A stretch of 64,000 nt of DNA from Hofstenia miamia (GCA_004352715.1 SCFE01000032.1:787314-851313), one strand, 5' to 3'. Positions 47,261 to 58,754 are shown, counted from the first letter of the stretch. Numbers and translations are program-made. Notes: a model not told the origin generated them from the sequence alone.

Positions 47261-47810
47261 GTGCATTGATTTCAGAAAGCTCAATGACATAACAATCAAG
47301 GATGTGTATCCGTTACCTAGGATCAAAGATCTTTTATACAATGCTAGCAAATATAAATTCTTTTCCTGTCTTGATTTGTGCAAAGCATACTGGCAGGTAC
47401 TGATGCGCCTGTCTGACATCCCGAAGACAGCCTTTATTACCCCTTATGGTCTGTATGAGTGGAAGTATATGGCCTTTGGCCTATGTAACGCACCAGCTAC
47501 CTTTCAGCACTATGTGACCAAGGTGCTCAAGGATAATGCCAACAATCTCAAACCCAGCATATCAGCTTACATCAATGATATTTTTTGAAGAGCATTTAAC
47601 TAAGCTTGGTTGTACATTAGACCTGTTACAGAGAGCTGGATTGAAAGTCAATGGATCTAAGTGTTCATTGGCCCAGATGAAGTTAATTTTTCTTGGTTGA
47701 GTCATTGAGCCAGTGAAGATCTCAATAAAGAATAACGCCAATGACTTCTTGGAAAAGATCAAAATGCCATGAAGACACCAAGACACACAGTGATCGATGG
47801 GTTTCCTTAA
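47261..47810 (+). pseudogene. Gypsy A reverse transcriptase
   Basis: After the gap: CIDFRKLNDITIKDVYPLPR, FSCLDLCKAYWQV (first catalytic Asp present), KTAFITPYGLYEWKYMAFGL then CNAPATFQHY, and SAYINDIF. The YxDD box reads Y-I-N-D, so the first Asp of the pair is lost. A short deletion just after it shifts the frame. Then LTKLGCTLDLLQRAGLKVNG and a TGA in a later conserved block (47698). Confidence 0.88.
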
Positions 47811-48552
47811 CTATTATGGGATGTTCCTTCCAGACTTAGTGGAGAAAACAAAAACCATCTCAAATTTATTGAAAAAATTGGTGGAATTCAAGTGGACGTG
47901 ACAGGAACAAGAAGCTCTGGAAGGCATCAAGGTCGAGCTCAAGAAGATACCATCACTGAATACTCCTGATTATACAAAGGATTTTATAGTTGACTGTGAT
48001 GCAAGTACTGTAGCTATAAGTGGAATATTGAGCCAAGACATCAATGGAGTTGAAAGTCCCGTCCAATATTTTAGTCAGAAACTCTTGGCATCAGAGAGAA
48101 ATTTTGGAGTGATGTAGTGCAAAATGCTTGCCTTAGTTGAGTCACTGAAAAAATTTCCATACTTTATATTGGGATGCAAATTCATTGTGAGTACAGACAA
48201 TAGTGCTCTTGCCTGGCTCAAAAAGTTTAGAGGTGATAAATCAAACATAGTTGCTTGGTGGATCAAATATTTAAATGACTTTTCATTCTCAATCAGGCAC
48301 CAGCCTGGTAGGCTCCATCTGAATGCTGACTATTGGACTGCATTACCAAGTTACAAGAGAGACCTCAAGAAACCCAATGGGGAAAAGGTTCCATTCTCCT
48401 TCATTCCTCACACTGAATATCAATTGATACCTGAGATTAATGCTGATCAAAATGGAAAACCCATCCTTGCCATACTTGTGAGAGAAGAGATCTCAGAGGA
48501 AGAGATAATTCACTATCAACATCACGATTGGATTTTAGACCAGATCATGTGA
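47811..48552 (+). pseudogene. Gypsy A RNase H
   Basis: MGFLNYYGMFLPDLVEK-type connection, then DYTKDFIVDCDASTVAISGI (catalytic DxDxS region), SERNFGV, a TAG at 48117, KMLALVESLKKFPYFI, STDNSALAWLKKF and IRHQPGRLHLNADYW. These are the RNase H blocks of Ty3/Gypsy Pol. Confidence 0.85.
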
Positions 48553-49710
48553 AGGATGAAGGATCCATATTTCCCCACATCTCTGGAAGTAAATTGGTAC
48601 TTCAACCACTATAATTGGCAAACCAACAAGAATGGTTTACTATATGCCAAGAGCAAACACAACAACTGACTTGCTATTCCCAAATATTTTAAGAGGGACC
48701 TAGTATGCAGAGTCCACAAAAGGGGACACTTGGGGATACTTCAAACTGAAAAAACTTTCAATTCCAGATATGTCACTACAGGAATAAGAGCTACCATTAC
48801 TGATGTCATAGACAAATGCAAGAAATGCTTACTGAATAACATTAACCATTTTCCTCAACAGAGAGCTGAGCTCGAATCACGGGCAGCACATAGCCCTATC
48901 AAATTGGTGCATATCAACCTTGAACAGTTATCAAGGGATGACGAGGGTTTCCAGTATATACTCATAATGGTTGACCATTTTACCAAATTTGCCTGAATAA
49001 TTCCTTTAAGCAGTACAACAGCAGAGAAAGTTGCTGACAAGATAGTTAAAGAATGGATTTTGAAGTATGGACCCATGCAAAACTTAGTTTCTGATCAAGG
49101 TCCTCAGTTTGAGAGTAATCTCTTGCATGCCTTAATGAAGGAACTAGAAGTTGTCCATAAATTGACCACTGCCTATCACCACCAAGCAAATTGCTTAGTA
49201 GAATGCTTAAATCAAACCCTTATAAAGTTGATTCAAGTAGCTTTATTGCGTGTGGCCAGAAAACAATGGAGGTGAGTTATTGAATGTGTTGAGTATTTTT
49301 ACAACACATCAGTTCATACAACTACAGGTGTGAGCCCCTTTAAAGCCATGTTTGGTCATGAGGCCACCACGTCCTTAATGATGATGTTCCCAAAGTATGC
49401 AGAACACAGCACAGAAAGTTATGTGAATAGATTAATTCAGGATATGCAACAAATTCACCTTACAATCTGCCATAACACAAATCAGTCCAGTATAAGGCAG
49501 AAGAAAACCTTTAACAAGAAGATATACAGCGAGCCACATAAACGTGGTGACCAAGTTTTTGCTTATCTTCCTCAGATTACAACAGATAGTAGTCAAGTAC
49601 GTAAACATGCAAACAATTGGCAAGGTCCTTTTACTATAGAAAAAGTGCTTGACCATAATACTTATACTTTAAACAATGGTAAAACAGTACATTTTCAAAG
49701 GCTCAAATGA
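48553..49710 (+). pseudogene. Gypsy A integrase
   Basis: H2C2 zinc region (RVHKRGHLGILQTEKTF, then DKCKKCLLNN), then the DDE core: KLVHINLEQLSRDDEGFQYI, where the first catalytic Asp reads Asn, LVSDQGPQFESNLL (second Asp present) and HHQANCLVECLNQTL (Glu present). Stops at about 48994 and 49273. The C-terminal domain ends NWQGPFTIEKVLDHNTYTL and FQRLK at a TGA, which copy B lacks. Confidence 0.87.
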
Positions 49711-50043
49711 GTGATAAAAGATATAGAGAATGTTATAGTAGACAATAACAACGAATTTACTTTAGTGGATAATGGTGTTGATACATATGAGAAATATGAC
49801 AATTTAACTAGTTTTTCTGAGGATGAGTTTTCTGACACTGATTATACTTATGATAATAATACTTCTGACAATTTAGAAGCATGTATGCTCCCCCAAAGAA
49901 GGGCGAGAACTACCCATGCTTATGATCCCAGGATTTGGGATTTAAATCTTATAACTCCATTTAGGAATGAATATCCACAGTTGAAAATGCGAGTCGCCAG
50001 CTCCACCATCCCACCATCAAGTGAGAAGGAGGATGGAAGGTAG
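49711..50043 (+). pseudogene. acidic C-terminal tail of Gypsy A Pol
   Basis: Continues in frame after the TGA at 49708 as an Asp/Glu/Asn/Tyr-rich tail (TSFSEDEFSDTDYTYDNN), then QRRARTTHAYDPRIWDLNLI. The same tail is fused in frame to integrase in copy B. Such tails may contact chromatin or host factors; that is inference. Confidence 0.6.
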
Positions 50044-50335
50044 CTGAACCAGCTGAGATGCCTCATCTAGGTGAGGGAGACACGTTTCTCTGCTTGTTGA
50101 GGCATGTGCATTGAAAAGAGGACGCAATGATGGTGCTGAGGAGAGTCTGATTCCATGTGGGCAACACGTAGCTCCATGACTTGGAGAGGAGACAGCAACC
50201 ATGATGACGCCCTCCACATCTTGCCCCTATGTGGAGAGACATGTTTCCCCACGTGTGTGAGAGGAGCTGGCTACCCCTTCATTAAATACTTATAAACCTA
50301 GGACACCTTTTAGTGAAATTGTAAATACCCCCCAA
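50044..50335 (+). other. GC-richer spacer between Pol and the extra 3' frame, copy A
   Basis: Non-coding, more GC-rich than the rest, with two related modules (GGAGACACGTTTCTCTGCTT and GGAGAGACATGTTTCCCCAC). Conserved in copy B (58755-59050). It could hold a splice acceptor or regulatory sequence for the downstream frame. Confidence 0.5.
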
Positions 50336-51330
50336 TTGAGTGACTTGATAGCCCCCTCAACCTCATCCACAGCAACTTCTTCTGTTAGGTCAGAGCAGAA
50401 CAAAGAAAGAAGAAGAAAAATTTCCAGAGTTGGTGATGAGACCCTTCACCCCTATTACATGAGAAAAGCTACCACTATAATGCACGACAATATATCTGAT
50501 GAAACAAAAGACCAACTTCATCATACATACAATGCCTGCAAAATGAATTGTTCCATAGTCACCATTTGATTCATTATAGATGCTTCTCATCATCCAAAAG
50601 TTAATACTATTATCTGCTACAACTCGAGAATGATGGAAGTCCTTAGTTGCCTGTACTGGCACAGCACTGTGCACACTTTCTTTGACGATGACTTTAATAT
50701 TTACAACTTATGTCAGTTTCTAAATAGTGGGAAAACAATTGACAGCTTTGAGTGCATCAACATTGATTTTCAAAACCTTTTATTTATCTACTTTTTAAGA
50801 ATACATGAGATACAGATGGATGACATTATGGAACAGATTGAGATAGCATACCACATAGCAAAAGTCAAGGGCATATGCCTCATCATGATAGTCAGAGATG
50901 AACATGAGGTCACAGTACCAGAGCCTATTGAAAACCTAAACTTTCGTATCGAAAACTTTTTGATATTAGCTAAAGACAATTATCTCCCTCTCTCATCACA
51001 CGCCATGAGCCAACTGCCTGTAACTAGGCTACTATACAATTGATGATCACCCTCAAGGGTCTTTGGCTTTACAAGAGATTTTATGATACTTTCACAAGAT
51101 GGTTAAACAATTTATGAAGGAATTGCCCTGTCAGCATCAGAATGCCAAAGATTAGATTTCTATGACTAAAAGATGAAGTAGTTACCTAAAGGGAGGTACT
51201 AATGCAGATTACAAGAGAGCCACAATATGCTGAAGTCCAAACCTGGGATGGTGAGTTAGCAATGAAGATGATAACAGCCACTCAAAATATCATGTCTGGG
51301 CCTGCCCTCCAACTGTTATCTGAAAATTAA
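50336..51330 (+). pseudogene. extra 3' reading frame of Gypsy A, internally deleted
   Basis: The same unknown protein as in copy B. The first part (KNKERRRKISRVGDETL to SQLPVTRLLY, to about 51040) is followed directly by the end of the protein (LKVLWLYERF-like region onwards, ending LQLLSEN and a stop at about 51328-51330). About 2.1 kb present in B is missing. A stop near 50568 and frame changes also interrupt it. No signal peptide or membrane helix seen. Confidence 0.65.
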
Positions 51331-51334
51331 TTTG

Positions 51335-51345
51335 AGCAAGGGGGG
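51335..51345 (+). promoter_or_regulatory. polypurine tract of Gypsy A
   Basis: GAGCAAGGGGG just before the LTR, the expected second-strand primer site. Confidence 0.75.
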
Positions 51346-51589
51346 TGTGTAGAGTCACTCAGGGACTTTTCTTTCAATTTAATTATTTATCAGTTATTTT
51401 GTATTTTTACGTCACCATGACGTCAGCCCTTATTTCGATCTTAGGTTGCTATTGTTAATTTGATGTCCCCTTGGTGGTGCTTATTATTATTGCTCAAATT
51501 GAATTTATGAGGGAATGAATTATTGATCATGGTTAAACTAGGTAGACAACTAATTTTGTAAACAAAGGCAGGTAATAACTCAATACTTG

Positions 51590-51596
51590 TATAAAA
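51590..51596 (+). promoter_or_regulatory. LTR TATA box
   Basis: TATAAAA, about 240 bases into the LTR; conserved at 62462 in copy B. Confidence 0.65.
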
Positions 51597-51829
51597 CCTG
51601 AGAGACCTGTAGAGAACACTTAATAGATTTTATCTACTCTCAACTGCTGTTTTTACCATTGTATTTTTTCTTTATATTATATCTTTATGAAAACTATTGC
51701 TTAAGATCAGTGACAATTCGAGAGTGCTTTCACTAGCACAGGGCAACAAGTAGCTTCTGGAGGTCTTTTGATTATCCAGTCCGAATTGTGGACCCATTAG
51801 GTTATGTATATGGTTAGATATATGGAAAT

Positions 51830-51835
51830 AATAAA
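51830..51835 (+). terminator. LTR polyadenylation signal
   Basis: AATAAA about 240 bases after the TATA box; conserved at 62701-62706 in copy B. Confidence 0.6.
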
Positions 51836-52276
51836 CCTTTCATTCGTAGTTCAACACATACATGCACTTATACAACCTAACACTGTGATGATACCATGCT
51901 GTTGGCTAGCATGAATATCTGGCAATTACAGATTATTTAATAGTGAGCTGAGAGATAACAATGAAAATGAGATCCTGTATTTTTTGATGTGAGATAGAAA
52001 TTAAAAAGTGAGACAAATAGGGTAGCACCAGTCAATAGGTTAAGCACTTTACTTCTGGAGACTTCACTTCAGCTGGAAGCCATACAAATTGGTCATCTTG
52101 GATTTTACCTAAAGTAGTCTGTTACTTGGATGAATTACCAATGTTACATCTATAAGTTATAAGTTCTATGTTATTCTATTTTTCAGAATCATGGCTGTAC
52201 TGTAAATGCTATTCAAACCTTCTGCAGAGTCAATTAAGTTTCTAGTTAAGTTACCCTACCAGCCCACAATTCTACA

Positions 52277-52504
52277 TGGAGACCATGACAGGATGCTGAT
52301 GTGAAAACTATTTAATCTTGTTGTTTCTTTTGATGGTTTGGATGTTAGTTGGTTTTCATTTTTGGTGCATATCAGCTGGGATAGTTCTTTCCCCTGATCA
52401 CTGTAAGACTTCAGAGTAAGTTCACCCATTGATGTATTCATTAACTTCCTCACCCTTGAAGGATGGTGATGAAGCCCTTAGTGTGTCTTATTTGGCTGAT
52501 GTCA
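52277..52504. other. spacer between Gypsy A LTR and the DNA-transposon fragment
   Basis: About 228 bases with no recognised function. It occupies the same relative place as 43530-43754 in the inverted arm but is a different sequence of nearly the same length. Confidence 0.5.
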
Positions 52505-52975
52505 AGTATGATGTCACAAAATATTTAATACCATTAGAGACACAATTTCAATGAAATACCACTGTGTTCATTTCACCAAATTTAGATTTTTTTTTAAAGA
52601 CACTTATTTTATATATTTTGGGCTGAAAATCACGAAAAAAGGGGTGCCCGGCATCAATTTTTTATATATTTAGAGAAAATTTATGTTTTGTTGGCTAATC
52701 CCATTACTTATTTGCTATTGGTTTGACGTCATTCCTGCTGTTCACAGGTTCATAGTATATGTTCGAATACAGCAATAATGTATATACATACCCTTGCTAA
52801 TACCTGCGATATAAAAACTATAATTTACGCGTAATATGTTTATTGTACCTTTTTATTAAAACAATTTGATTTTTGCAAAAAGTTTTACATTGCTTTTCGT
52901 TTTTGTAAATCAAGAAATTAATGTTTTGCATTATAGTATTATTAAAAGCAATAGTAGTATTCCTCTGATTCCCCT
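52505..52975 (-). mobile_element. partial copy of the 41.6-43.5 kb inverted-repeat transposon
   Basis: Reverse complement of about 43060-43530, including the right terminal repeat and part of the interior. It ends abruptly at 52975 where gag of Gypsy B begins. Confidence 0.85.
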
Positions 52976-52979
52976 TCAT

Positions 52980-54362
52980 CCTCACAGCTATGTAAGTGCC
53001 ACTGATCAGTCAATGCCCCAGTTTGATGTTCACCTCACAGAAATCAATCATTTGAAAGAGGCTCTATCGCAGCAAGTGGCCTTAAGGGATGGAGAGCAAA
53101 CGCCACATGGAGTCTCTCCAGGCTGAGATAAATACCCAGCACATGGCATACCAGAGGATGGAATGGCAGATGCTGGAGTCAACTATTGCCCTCGAATTAC
53201 AAATTCATGAATTAAAGAGTGCTGTCAATAATTTGCATTGCCAAGAGGAGGCGCCATCACAGAGAAATGATGAGTATGTCACTCATTGAGTGGTCCAGTT
53301 AGTGGGCGTGAACCACCCCCTTCCACTGCTCCTCTGTTCAGAAGCTCCCAGGAGATCCCTAACTCTGTTCCATGTTGCACCAACTCTTCTAGTAGTGAAC
53401 CTATGTTTGCACAGTTTGCTATCACTCAAGTATCTACTCTGACTACAGGAGCCACCCCTCAAACCAGGTACGTGCAATCATTGCCTGATCCAATGAGTAC
53501 TGTGGTAGTGCCCACATTTAAGGAACATGTAAGCAATACCAGCCTGCTTCCTGGAAAAGCAGGTATGAAAGATCAGCCAAGGTACCAGAACTCTATTCTT
53601 CCTCTTGAGTCCAACAGACAAATGCAATTGTTCAGCAAACATTCCATTCTCCCCAGATTTACCAGACAAATTGATGCCATGTTGCAATTGTTCAATGAGT
53701 GGTTCTTCCTGTTTGAGCTAACAATGAAACAACAAAAGAATTCACAGGAGTCAGCAGTTTCACAGTTTCCCCTGTATCTCAGCAGATTGGTGTATAACCA
53801 ATATATGATTCTCAATTGTACCATTAAAACTGACTATCAGCTGCTAATCAGGTTCTTTGAAGATCATTATCAGGCACTGCACATTAAACATCAATATAAA
53901 ATGTTGCTGTCCAACATGTCATTCAAATTTGGTGATGATATAAGAAATTACATAACTCAGGTAGAGTGATTGCTTCAATTAAGTAGCCTCTCCAAAGAGT
54001 ACTCGCAACACGGTTTGTTTTCTTACATTTGTTGAGGTTTTCCTCCGTCCATCAGGAACAGGTTGGAGGTTTGATGCGACCCTGAAGATAGCCTTCATGA
54101 AATCATCAGAAAAGCCATCAGCGTAGTTTATATGCTGCAGAACTCCCAGAGAATTAACAACGACATCACTAATCTATTGGTTATGTCTGGTAGGAAAAAT
54201 TTTGAAACAAGAAAGCCTGCAATTGCCAAAAAAGGATTTGATTTGTCTTCTGTAAGATGTTCTACATGTGGAGAAAAAGGGCATCTTAAGGCTTCGTCAT
54301 CTAGGAGCCCAATGAGTCTCTTTGCATTGATAACCTCATTGATTTGTAACCCGACAACCTGA
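52980..54362 (+). pseudogene. Gypsy B gag
   Basis: Coiled-coil start (LTEINHLKEALSQQVALRDG; then, after a frame change, HMESLQAEINTQHMAYQRME and LELQIHELKSAVNNLHC), then the capsid-type part (SGPVSGREPPPST, FNEWFFLFELTMKQQKN, IKTDYQLLIRFFEDHYQALH). TGA codons at about 53968, 54033 and 54072 sit where copy A has CGA or CAA. It ends at RCSTCGEKGHLKASS, a CCHC knuckle lacking its last Cys as in copy A. Confidence 0.8.
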
Positions 54363-55297
54363 CTACGTCTCAGGATTTAAATTAACTGGAGCACCACCTC
54401 CCTTCAGACATGCACAGAATATCTTAGTGATTACCCAGTTGATAAGAAAAAATTTGATACCAGTTGAAATGAATGGCAACATCTTTAATGCCACTATTGA
54501 TACCAGAGCTGCTGCTTCCATAATCAGTGATGAGTGCTGTTGAGAGCTATGTTTGAATTGAGACTCCTTAGATCCATCTAGTGCAAAACTCATTGACGCT
54601 TCAGTAAATCCTCTTTCTCTTAAAGAGAAGTTATGGGACGCTCTGATAAAAATTCATACAGAGCCATTTGAAGTGGATCTTCTAGTAATTGACACTTCGG
54701 ATCATTGCCTCCCTTACAATCTCATACTGGGAAACGATTTCCTGGAAAGGAACTCACCCTGCAATTGCCAAAAAAGGATTTGATTTGTCTTCTGTAAGAT
54801 GTTCTACATGTGGAGAAAAAGGGCATCTTAAGGCTTCGTCATCTAGGAGCCCAATGAGTCTCTTTGCATTGATAACCTCATTGATTTGTAACCCGACAAC
54901 CTGACTACGTCTCAGGATTTAAATTAACTGGAGCACCACCTCCCTTCAGACATGCACAGAATATCTTAGTGATTACCCAGTTGATAAGAAAAAATTTGAT
55001 ACCAGTTGAAATGAATGGCAACATCTTTAATGCCACTATTGATACCAGAGCTGCTGCTTCCATAATCAGTGATGAGTGCTGTTGAGAGCTATGTTTGAAT
55101 TGAGACTCCTTAGATCCATCTAGTGCAAAACTCATTGACGCTTCAGTAAATCCTCTTTCTCTTAAAGAGAAGTTATGGGACGCTCTGATAAAAATTCATA
55201 CAGAGCCATTTGAAGTGGATCTTCTAGTAATTGACACTTCGGATCATTGCCTCCCTTACAATCTCATACTGGGAAACGATTTCCTGGAAAGGAACTC
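54216..55297. repeat. 540-bp tandem duplication in Gypsy B (gag knuckle and protease)
   Basis: 54216-54755 and 54758-55297 appear identical, with two extra bases between. Copies A and B differ far more from each other, so this is either very recent or an assembly error. Confidence 0.9.
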
Positions 55298-55490
55298 GTG
55301 TGTAATTGATTTTAAAAATAATACAATCACTATCAAAGATCAGGGAGCTACCCAACTTGCTACTATTCCTGAGAAAGAAATCATCTTTAATCTAAGAGAA
55401 CCTATTTTGATTGAACCAAGGCATTGGACCAGAGTTGCAGTATCCTCTGAAAATGATATTAATGGAGATGTGATGATTGCAGGACAATGA
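54984..55490 (+). pseudogene. Gypsy B aspartic protease
   Basis: The catalytic DTG reads DTR (ATIDTRAAASII) in both tandem copies. Downstream it is complete: EKLWDALIKIHTEPFEVDLL, YNLILGNDFLERNSCVIDFK (the ILGxDFL flap-side motif) and NLREPILIEPRHWTRV. A TGA (at 55083-55085) and a further stop interrupt the start. Confidence 0.75.
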
Positions 55491-56540
55491 GGCCCAACTT
55501 ATGTAAGGTGACAAATGTGAAAACACATGTCACCATTCTGAACAGAGCTAATTTTCCTGTTAAGATTGGAGTTTCTCAGCTGCAGCTTGTAGGAGTGCCA
55601 GTAAAGGTCGAAAGCATCCCTGTCACCTGCTTACCAATATGCACTGCAGTTCATGATCTGGGAGAGTTGGCAAGCCCAGTTAAGGTACCAACAGTTACTG
55701 ACAACTCCCATCCTCATCTTAATCAGAAAGAAAGAAAATCTTTGGTCTCCCTGCTTCATAGTAAACATGATGTATTTAACTACAGAACAATAAGCATTGG
55801 CCAGGCGGTGGGCAAAGAACATGCTATCAAATTGAAAAACAACATACCAATCTGACTACCAGTTCCCTGAAAATTTAAAACCAGAATACGAGAAGATTCT
55901 AAGCAACTTAATTGAAAGTGGTATTATACAGGGAAGTAATAGCCCATATGCTGCTCCTACTGTATTTATTCGACAAGGTGAGAAATATTGACTGTGCATC
56001 AATTTCAGAAAACTCAATGACATAACAATAAAAGATGCGTATCCATTACCTAGGATCAAAGATCTTTTATATGACGCTAGCAAGTATAAATTCTTTTTCT
56101 GTCTCAACTTGTGTAAAGCGTACTGGCAGGTACCAATGCGGCCTTCTGACATCCTGAAGACAGCCTTTATTACCCCTTATGGTCTGTATGAGTGGAAGTA
56201 TATGGCATTCAGCCTATGTAATGCGCAAGCTACCTTTCAGCACTACGTGACCAAGGTGCTCAAAGACAATGCTAACATTCTTGAACCCGGCATATCAGCT
56301 TACATCAATGATATTTTAGTCACCAGCAATACTTTTGAGGAGCTCAAGAAGATACCATCACTGAATACTCCTGATTATACAAAGGATTTTATAGTTGACT
56401 GTGATGCAAGTACTGTAGCCCAGAAAAAGGTAATTTTTCTTGGGCGAGTTGTTGAGCCAGGGAAGATTTCAATAAGGAATAACACTAAAGACTTTTTAGA
56501 GAAGATCGAAATGCCATGAAGCTGCCAAGATGTACAGCAA
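55491..56540 (+). pseudogene. Gypsy B reverse transcriptase with an RNase H patch inserted
   Basis: Connection region (LNQKERKSLVSLLHSKHDVF), then IESGIIQGSNSPYAAPTVF, CINFRKLNDITIKDAYPLPR, FFCLNLCKAYWQV (first catalytic Asp reads Asn), KTAFITPYGLYEWKYMAF and SAYINDILVTSNTFEE (YxDD reads Y-I-N-D, as in copy A). At about 56337-56420 a segment of RNase H sequence (KKIPSLNTPDYTKDFIVDCD) replaces the RT thumb part seen in copy A. Frame changes near 55856 and a TGA at about 55990. Confidence 0.85.
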
Positions 56541-57300
56541 TTGATGGGTTTTCTTAACTATTACAGCATGTTCCTTCCGGAGTTAGTGGAGAAAACAAAA
56601 ACTATCTCGAACTTACTCAAAAAATCCGTGGAATTCAAGTGGACATGGCAGGAAGAAGAAGCCCTGGAAGGCATCAAAGTCGAGCTCAAGAAGATACCAT
56701 CACTGAATGCTCCTGATTATACGAAGGATTTTATAGTCGATTGCAATGCAAGTACCGTAGCTATAAGTGGAATATTGATGGAGTTGAAAGTCCCATCCAA
56801 TATTTTAGTCGGAAACTCTGGGCCTCAGACAGAAATTATGGAGCGACGAAGTGCGAAATGCTCGCCTTAGTTGAGTCACTGAAAAAATTTTGATACTTCA
56901 TACTGAGACGCAAATTTGTTGTGCATACAGACAATAGTGCTCTTGCCTGGCTCAAAAAGTTTAGCAGCGATAAATCAAACATAGTTGCTCAGTGGATCAA
57001 ATATTTAAATGACTTTTCATTCTCAATCAGGCACCACCCTGGTAGGCTCCATCTGAACGCCGAACTATTGGACTGCATTACCAAGTTACAAGAGAGACCT
57101 TAAGAAACCACATGGGGAAAAGGTTCCATTCTCCTTTATTCCTCATACTGAATATCAATTGATACCTGAGATTAATGCTGATCAAAATGGAAAACCCATC
57201 CTTGCCATACTTGTGAGAGAAGAGATCTTGGAGGAAGAGATAATTCACTATCAACATCATGATTGGATTTTAGAACAGATCATGTGAAGGATGAAGCGTC
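56541..57300 (+). pseudogene. Gypsy B RNase H
   Basis: MGFLNYYSMFLPELVEK, EFKWTWQEEEALEGIKVELK, DYTKDFIVDCNASTVAISGI (catalytic Asp changed to Asn in DCNAS), a short deletion after ISGIL, then TDNSALAWLKKFSSDKSN and IRHHPGRLHLNAELL. Several stops. Confidence 0.83.
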
Positions 57301-58754
57301 CGTGTTTCCCCACATCTCTGGAAGTAAATTGATACTTCAATTGCTATAATTGGCAAACCAATGAGAATGGTTTACTGTATGCAAAGAGCAAGAACAACAA
57401 CTGACTCACCATTCCCGAATATTTCAAGAGGGATTTAGTATGACAAGTCCATGAAAGGGGACATTTGGGGATACTTCAAACTGAAAAAACCTTCAATTCC
57501 TGATATGTTACTACAGGAATAAGAGCTACTGTCACTGATGTCATAGACAAATGTGAGAAATGCTTACTGAATAACATTAACCATTTTCCTCAACAGAGAG
57601 CTGAACTCGAATTGTGGGCAGCAGAGTGCCCTAATGAGTTGGTGCATATCGACCTTGAACAGTTATCAAGGGACAACGAGAGTTTCCAGTATATACTTGT
57701 AATGGTTGACCATTTTACTAAATTTGCCTGAATGATTCCTTTAAACAGTACAACAGTGGAAAAAGTTGCTGACAAGATAGTTAAAGAATGGATTTTGAAG
57801 TATGGACCCATGCAAAAGTTAGTTTTGGATCAAGATCCTCAGTTTGAGAGTAATCTCTTGCGTGCTTTACTTAAGGAACTAGAAGTTGTCCACAAATTGA
57901 CCACCGCCTATCACCACCAAGCAAATGGCTTAGTAGAATGCTTGAATCGAACCCTTCTAAAGTTAATTTGAGTAGCTTTATCTCGTGCAGCTGGCAAACA
58001 ATGGAGACGAGTTATTGAATGCGTCGAATATTTTTACAACACATCAGTTCATACAACTACAGGTGTGAGCCACTTCAAAGCCATGTTTGGTCGTGAGGCC
58101 ACCACGTCCTTAATGATGATGTTCCCAAAGTACGCAGAACACAGCACAGAAAGTTATGTTAATAGATTAATTCAGGATATGCAACAAATCCACCTTACCA
58201 TATGCCATAACACGAATCAGTCCAGTATAAGGCAGAAGAAAACCTTTAACAAGAAGATATATGGCGAGCTGCATAAATTTGGCGACAGAGTTTTTGCTTA
58301 TCTTCCTTGGATCACAATGGATAGTAGTCAAGTATTTAAACTTGCAAACAATTGGCAAGGTCCTTTTACTATAGAAAAAGTGCTTGACCATAATACTTAT
58401 ACTTTAAACAATGGTAAAACAGTACACTTTCAAAGGCTCAAACAAGTGATAAAAGATATTGAGAATGTTATAGTAGATGATAACAATGAATTTACTTTAG
58501 TGGATAACAGTGTCAATACATATGAAAAATATGACAATTTAACTAGTTTTTCCGAAGATGAGTTTTCCAACACTGATTATACTTATGATAATAATGCTTT
58601 GGACAATTTAGAAACACGTATGCTCCCCCAAAGAAGGGCGAGAACTACCCATGCTTATGATCCCAGCATTTGGGATTTAAATCTTATAACTCCATTTAGG
58701 AATGAAAAACCACAGCGAAAACGTGAGTTGCCAGCTCCACCATCCTGCCATTGA
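57301..58754 (+). pseudogene. Gypsy B integrase with acidic C-terminal tail
   Basis: Zinc region (ERGHLGILQTEKTF, then DKCEKCLLNN with the first Cys of CxxC kept), DDE core with VHIDLEQLSRDNESFQYI (first Asp present), LVLDQDPQFESNLL (second Asp) and HHQANGLVECLNRTL (Glu), so the triad is visible here. Stops at about 57499, 57731 and 57969. From 58065 the frame is open through the C-terminal domain (NWQGPFTIEKVLDHNTYTL) into the acidic tail (LTSFSEDEFSNTDYTYDNNA), ending at 58754. Confidence 0.87.

Larger units (their letters stand above)
45097..52276 (+). mobile_element. Ty3/Gypsy LTR retrotransposon, copy A
   Basis: Order on the plus strand: gag, protease, RT (partly in a gap), RNase H, integrase, acidic C-terminal tail, an extra 3' reading frame with a large deletion, polypurine tract and 3' LTR. 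The 5' LTR is not visible. Stops, deletions and lost catalytic residues make it non-functional. It is a close relative of copy B, and many differences between the two are C/T or G/A changes at CpG sites. Confidence 0.92.
51348..52276 (+). repeat. 3' LTR of Gypsy A (929 bp)
   Basis: Begins TGTAGAGTCACTC and ends AATTCTACA, with 6-bp inverted ends TGTAGA/TCTACA containing the canonical TG...CA. It contains TATAAAA at 51590 and AATAAA at 51830 in the correct order. It matches the LTR at 62228-63146 along its length. Confidence 0.93.
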
